Of a stretch of DNA of 64,000 nucleotides, positions 61,256 to 64,000 are shown in pieces (position 1 is the stretch's first letter; the number at the start of each line of letters is the position of its first letter). The notes beneath the pieces were generated by a model that worked only from the letters and a program-made list of their open reading frames with translations, was not told where the DNA came from and searched no databases. Source of the stretch: Billgrantia ethanolica (GTDB lineage: Bacteria; Pseudomonadota; Gammaproteobacteria; Pseudomonadales; Halomonadaceae); assembly GCF_021404305.1 (NCBI RefSeq), contig NZ_JABFTX010000001.1, positions 1,856,630 through 1,920,629 of the forward strand, given 5' to 3'. A program made the translations under genes and the position numbers.

Positions 61256-62050
61256 ATGTCACACCTTACCGACAAGAACATCCTGGTCACGGGAGCCCTT
61301 GGGGGCATCGGTTCCGCCATCTGCCTGGCCTATGCCCGCCAGGGCGCCGGCATCATCGCCCACGACCGGGTGGACCCCACCGAGGTCGCAGTCAAAACGC
61401 TCACCGCCGAGCTGACGGCGGCCGGTGCCCGTGATGTATGCTACCTACAGGCCGACCTGGGCAGCCGCGAGGCTATTCACGCCATGTTCGCCCGCCTACG
61501 CGAGGACAAACGCGATGTCGATGTGCTGGTCAACAACGCCGCCATTCAGAAGACCTCTCCCCTTGCCGACTTCCCCGACGACCTATGGGAATCGATCATC
61601 GCCATCAACCTGGTGGCCGTCTATCACTGCACCAAACAGGCTCTTGTGGACATGCGCCGCAAGGGTTGGGGGCGTGTCATCAACCTGGCGTCGGTGCATG
61701 GCCTGGTGGCCTCGGTGAACAAGTCGGCCTATGTGGCGGCCAAGCACGGCGTGGTGGGATTGACTCGCGAAGTCGCGCTGGAGACCGCGGGCCAGGGCAT
61801 TACCGTGAATGCCATCTGCCCGGGATGGACCGATACGCCGATCATCGCACCGCAAATCGAGGCGCGACAGCAGCGACTGGACAGCAGCCGCGAGGAGGCG
61901 ATTCGCCACTTGGTATCGGAGAAGCAGCCGGATGGCGGCCTGATTCCGCCGGCCCATGTCGCCGACCTTGCCCTCTTCCTTGGCGGGGAAACGGCACGCC
62001 ATATCACCGGTACGGCGATGCCCATCGATGGCGGCTGGACCTGTGTCTAG
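61256..62050 (+). CDS. SDR oxidoreductase, 3-hydroxybutyrate-dehydrogenase-like
   Basis: 264 residues. Cofactor motif TGALGGIGSAI, NNAA, catalytic Ser in INLASVHGLVAS, and YVAAK. VNKSAYVAAKHGVVGLTREVALETAGQGITVNAICPGW (cited in part) and the insert LVSEKQP are typical of 3-hydroxybutyrate dehydrogenases (HBDH). It would oxidise a 3-hydroxy acid with NAD. It lies 48 bases after the thiolase gene, same strand. Confidence 0.85.
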   Translation: MSHLTDKNILVTGALGGIGSAICLAYARQGAGIIAHDRVDPTEVAVKTLTAELTAAGARDVCYLQADLGSREAIHAMFARLREDKRDVDVLVNNAAIQKTSPLADFPDDLWESIIAINLVAVYHCTKQALVDMRRKGWGRVINLASVHGLVASVNKSAYVAAKHGVVGLTREVALETAGQGITVNAICPGWTDTPIIAPQIEARQQRLDSSREEAIRHLVSEKQPDGGLIPPAHVADLALFLGGETARHITGTAMPIDGGWTCV

Positions 62051-62066
62051 CAAGGCGTAATTGCTC

Positions 62067-62633
62067 ATGACGACCTCACTGCCCATCGGGCGCGAACTGA
62101 TGGCACTGGCCTTCGAGCATTCAGCCAGCGCCATCGTGGTCACCCAGAAGCGTCGCATCCTGGAGTGCAACCACGCCTTCTGCGAGCTCTTCGAGTATCC
62201 GCGCAGTGAGCTGATCGGCCAGCTGATGCTCAAGCTCTACCCGAGCTTTGCCGACTTCAAGACCATCGGGGACCGCGGCTACAAGGAGATGCTCAGGACG
62301 CCCGACTACGCCGATGAGCGCTTCATGCAAACCCGTTCGGGAGAGGTCTTCTGGGCCAAGACCCGCGGGCGCACCCTGACCCCCGAGGCGCCGTTCGACC
62401 TGGCGGTGTGGACCTTCATCAAGATCGATGTTCGCCCACCGGGGGAGAACCGCCTCTCGATGCGCGAAAGGGAAATCTCGAGCTTCATCGCCAATGGCCT
62501 GACCTGCAAGGAGATCGCCCGGGAACTGGGCATCTCCCACCGCACCGTGGAGGCCCATCGTGCGCGCATCATGAAGAAGCTCGACTGCCGCAACACCGCG
62601 GAGATGGTGTCACGCATCATCCAGCTCTCCTGA
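62067..62633 (+). CDS. PAS-LuxR transcriptional regulator
   Basis: 188 residues. An N-terminal PAS sensor (about 10-115: FEHSASAIVVTQKRRILECNHAFCELFEY) leads to a C-terminal LuxR helix-turn-helix (LSMREREISSFIANGLTCKEIARELGISHRTVEAHRARIMKKL, cited in part). There is no receiver domain, so it probably senses a small molecule or redox state itself. It sits between the catabolic genes and the TRAP genes, whose promoters share an 18-base element. The ATG at 62067 is used; a TTG at 62061 is also open. Confidence 0.88.
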   Translation: MTTSLPIGRELMALAFEHSASAIVVTQKRRILECNHAFCELFEYPRSELIGQLMLKLYPSFADFKTIGDRGYKEMLRTPDYADERFMQTRSGEVFWAKTRGRTLTPEAPFDLAVWTFIKIDVRPPGENRLSMREREISSFIANGLTCKEIARELGISHRTVEAHRARIMKKLDCRNTAEMVSRIIQLS

Positions 62634-62663
62634 ACGGCCATGACCATATACGGACTCCGCTAC

Positions 62664-62702
62664 GTAGTAGTACGTATATCGACACGGGACGCCGCTCCCT
62701 AG
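62664..62702 (+). promoter_or_regulatory. Shared promoter element of the TRAP operon
   Basis: GTAGTAGTACGTATATCG (62664-62681), 17 bases, then CTAG at 62699. It differs from the ligase copy at one base. Two TACGTA palindromes ten bases apart (62661 and 62671) lie within it. It ends about 90 bases ahead of the TRAP binding-protein gene. Confidence 0.7.
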
Positions 62703-62793
62703 GATGAGAAATCAGGAGCGATACGCCAATCGCTCAAGGGTGGCCGATGCCGCCCGGCATTGACCCAGACCCAACAATTACAAGGATTACAAT

Positions 62794-63903
62794 ATGAATA
62801 CGTCGAAGTCCCTGCTCACCACCTGTTCGTTGGCAGCGGCCGTCGCCCTGGGCACTCTTTCCACCCAGGCCCTCGCCGACAAGGTACGCTGGACCATGAC
62901 CACCACCTGGCCCGACAGCCTGGCCTTGATCGATGCGGACCGCCGCTGGGTCGACACGGTCCATCGCATCGCCGGCGATGAACTGCAGATCGAATTTCGC
63001 GCCGGCGGCACCCTGATGCCGCCCGGCGAGGTGTTCGATGCCACTGAGACCGGCAGCATCGAAGCCGCCGGGGAGACCGGCGTCTACTGGGCAGGGCGCT
63101 CCCCCGCCTTCGCCCTGCTGGGCACCACGGCAAGCCTGTTCAACGCCGTCGACTACCTGAACTGGATCCAGCACTGGGGTGGCTATGAGCTCTACCAGGA
63201 GGTCTATAACCAGTTCAATATTCACTACCTACCCTATGCCATCCTGAATAACGAAACAGGCTTCATTGGGCGCACAAAGATCGAGACGCTGGCCGACTTC
63301 GAAGGCAAGCGCCTGCGCCTGGGTGGGCGTGACCAGGGGCGCATCCTGGAACAGCTTGGCGGCTCCCAGGTGACCCTGGCCGGCGGCGAAATCTACCAGG
63401 CCATCGAGCGCGGCGTGGTCGACGGCGCCGAGTTCTCCTCCCCCGGCGTCGATTACCAGGCCGGCTTTGCAGAAGTCGCCAGTTACTGGTCCACTCCCGG
63501 CTGGCACCAGTCCGCCACCGTGTTGGGCGTAATGATCAACAAGGATGCCTGGGACGCCCTCTCCGAGGAGACCCAGGAAAAGCTCGAGCTCGCCGCCCAG
63601 GCCAACCTGGCCTGGTCGATTTCGCACTTCGAACAGAGCGCGACGGAAGGCACCCTGAACTTCCAGCAAGCCGGCGTGGAGATTTCCCAGCTCTCCGCGG
63701 ATGAGCTGGCCCGGATCCAGGAAATCACCAACGAAGTCTACCTGCGCGGCGCCTGCGAGGACCCCACCTACGCCAAGGTGCTGCATTCGATGCTGAGCTA
63801 CATGGACCATTACGCCAACTGGCGTGATCTCTCCGCGCCCTTCAACATGAGCCGCACCATGGACAACCTGCCCTCGCTCGAAGAGATCGAAGCCTGTCTG
63901 TAA
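62794..63903 (+). CDS. dctP: TRAP transporter substrate-binding protein (DctP family)
   Basis: 369 residues. A cleaved signal peptide (TCSLAAAVALGTLSTQALA, site near residue 28) exports it to the periplasm. The mature part has the DctP fold: TTTWPDSLALIDADRRWVDTV, then FEGKRLRLGGRDQGRILEQLGG with the key Arg, GGEIYQAIERGVVDGAE, and a WSTPGWHQ segment typical of the TakP-like branch that binds 2-oxo acids. Ligand not certain. The small membrane subunit follows after 58 bases. Confidence 0.92.
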   Translation: MNTSKSLLTTCSLAAAVALGTLSTQALADKVRWTMTTTWPDSLALIDADRRWVDTVHRIAGDELQIEFRAGGTLMPPGEVFDATETGSIEAAGETGVYWAGRSPAFALLGTTASLFNAVDYLNWIQHWGGYELYQEVYNQFNIHYLPYAILNNETGFIGRTKIETLADFEGKRLRLGGRDQGRILEQLGGSQVTLAGGEIYQAIERGVVDGAEFSSPGVDYQAGFAEVASYWSTPGWHQSATVLGVMINKDAWDALSEETQEKLELAAQANLAWSISHFEQSATEGTLNFQQAGVEISQLSADELARIQEITNEVYLRGACEDPTYAKVLHSMLSYMDHYANWRDLSAPFNMSRTMDNLPSLEEIEACL

Positions 63904-63961
63904 GGCTGTACCGGCCGCCCCACCCGGGGCGGCTGTCGTTCCGACGTCGGAGACTGGACCC

Positions 63962-64000
63962 ATGAATGCGATTGCCAAGGCGATCGACACGCTCAACGAG
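63962..64000 (+). CDS. TRAP transporter small membrane subunit (DctQ), 3' part outside window
   Basis: Only 13 residues are visible (MNAIAKAIDTLNE). CGGAG lies nine bases before the ATG. Its place directly after dctP and the basic, helical start fit DctQ; this call rests on position. Confidence 0.6.
   Translation, partial: MNAIAKAIDTLNE

Overview
The window looks like chromosome of a high-GC gammaproteobacterium, most likely a member of the Halomonadaceae (Halomonas in the wide sense). This is inferred from the gene content: assimilatory nitrate genes with NasT/NasS control, a PHA synthase, an Mrp/complex-I-like antiporter operon, a TRAP transporter, and a ZipA-like protein. No rRNA, tRNA, CRISPR array, intact transposon or phage was seen.

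Region 1 (1-9987) is a nitrate/nitrite assimilation locus. nasA and a siroheme-synthesis methyltransferase (cobA) run leftward. nasT, nasS, a NirB-like flavoprotein, nirB and nirD run rightward. Both the nasA and the nir transcripts carry a leader with two small hairpins whose loops fit the ANTAR hexaloop rule (A at 1, G at 4). In each, the second hairpin overlaps a long terminator-like stem. NasT is an ANTAR antiterminator, so the locus reads as a self-contained circuit. Nitrate is sensed by NasS, NasT is released, and the two leaders are opened. Sigma-54-type promoters and a central NtrC-like dyad add nitrogen control.

Region 2 (10000-17010) is accessory: a lone GHKL ATPase, VOC, NYN/PIN and NERD proteins, a diguanylate cyclase and a GNAT protein, with AT-richer patches. 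Region 3 (17200-30900) holds stress and metal genes: a P-type ATPase, two internally deleted relics (MgtA-like and YbhN-like), hemerythrin, a serine hydrolase, a CopB-type ATPase, an NADPH-quinone-reductase-like protein, an HtrA-like protease and an HlyD/ABC exporter.

Region 4 (30905-42630) has PHA synthase, then a cassette-like row of small leftward genes (FosA-like pseudogene, DUF1801-like, nucleotidyltransferase-like, membrane fragment). These are separated by copies of an imperfect palindromic repeat; a fourth copy lies upstream of the GNAT gene near 17000. LrgAB, PsiE, a gate-domain protein, an Lrp regulator, small acetyltransferases including an AAC(3)-I relative, a ZipA-like protein and PhoH follow.

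Region 5 (42757-57318) contains a zinc-ribbon gene plus a four-gene proton-channel-subunit operon, a solitary trpB, a UbiA-type prenyltransferase, an esterase, an SLC13/RCK transporter, a cold-shock protein, a GMC oxidoreductase and MmsA. Region 6 (57492-64000) holds a LysR regulator, then an acyl-CoA ligase, thiolase, 3-hydroxybutyrate-dehydrogenase-like SDR, PAS-LuxR regulator and a TRAP transporter that runs off the end. The ligase and TRAP promoters share an 18-base element with the same 17-base spacing to CTAG. This marks a coherent, apparently undescribed uptake-and-catabolism unit, possibly for a 3-hydroxy or 2-oxo acid.
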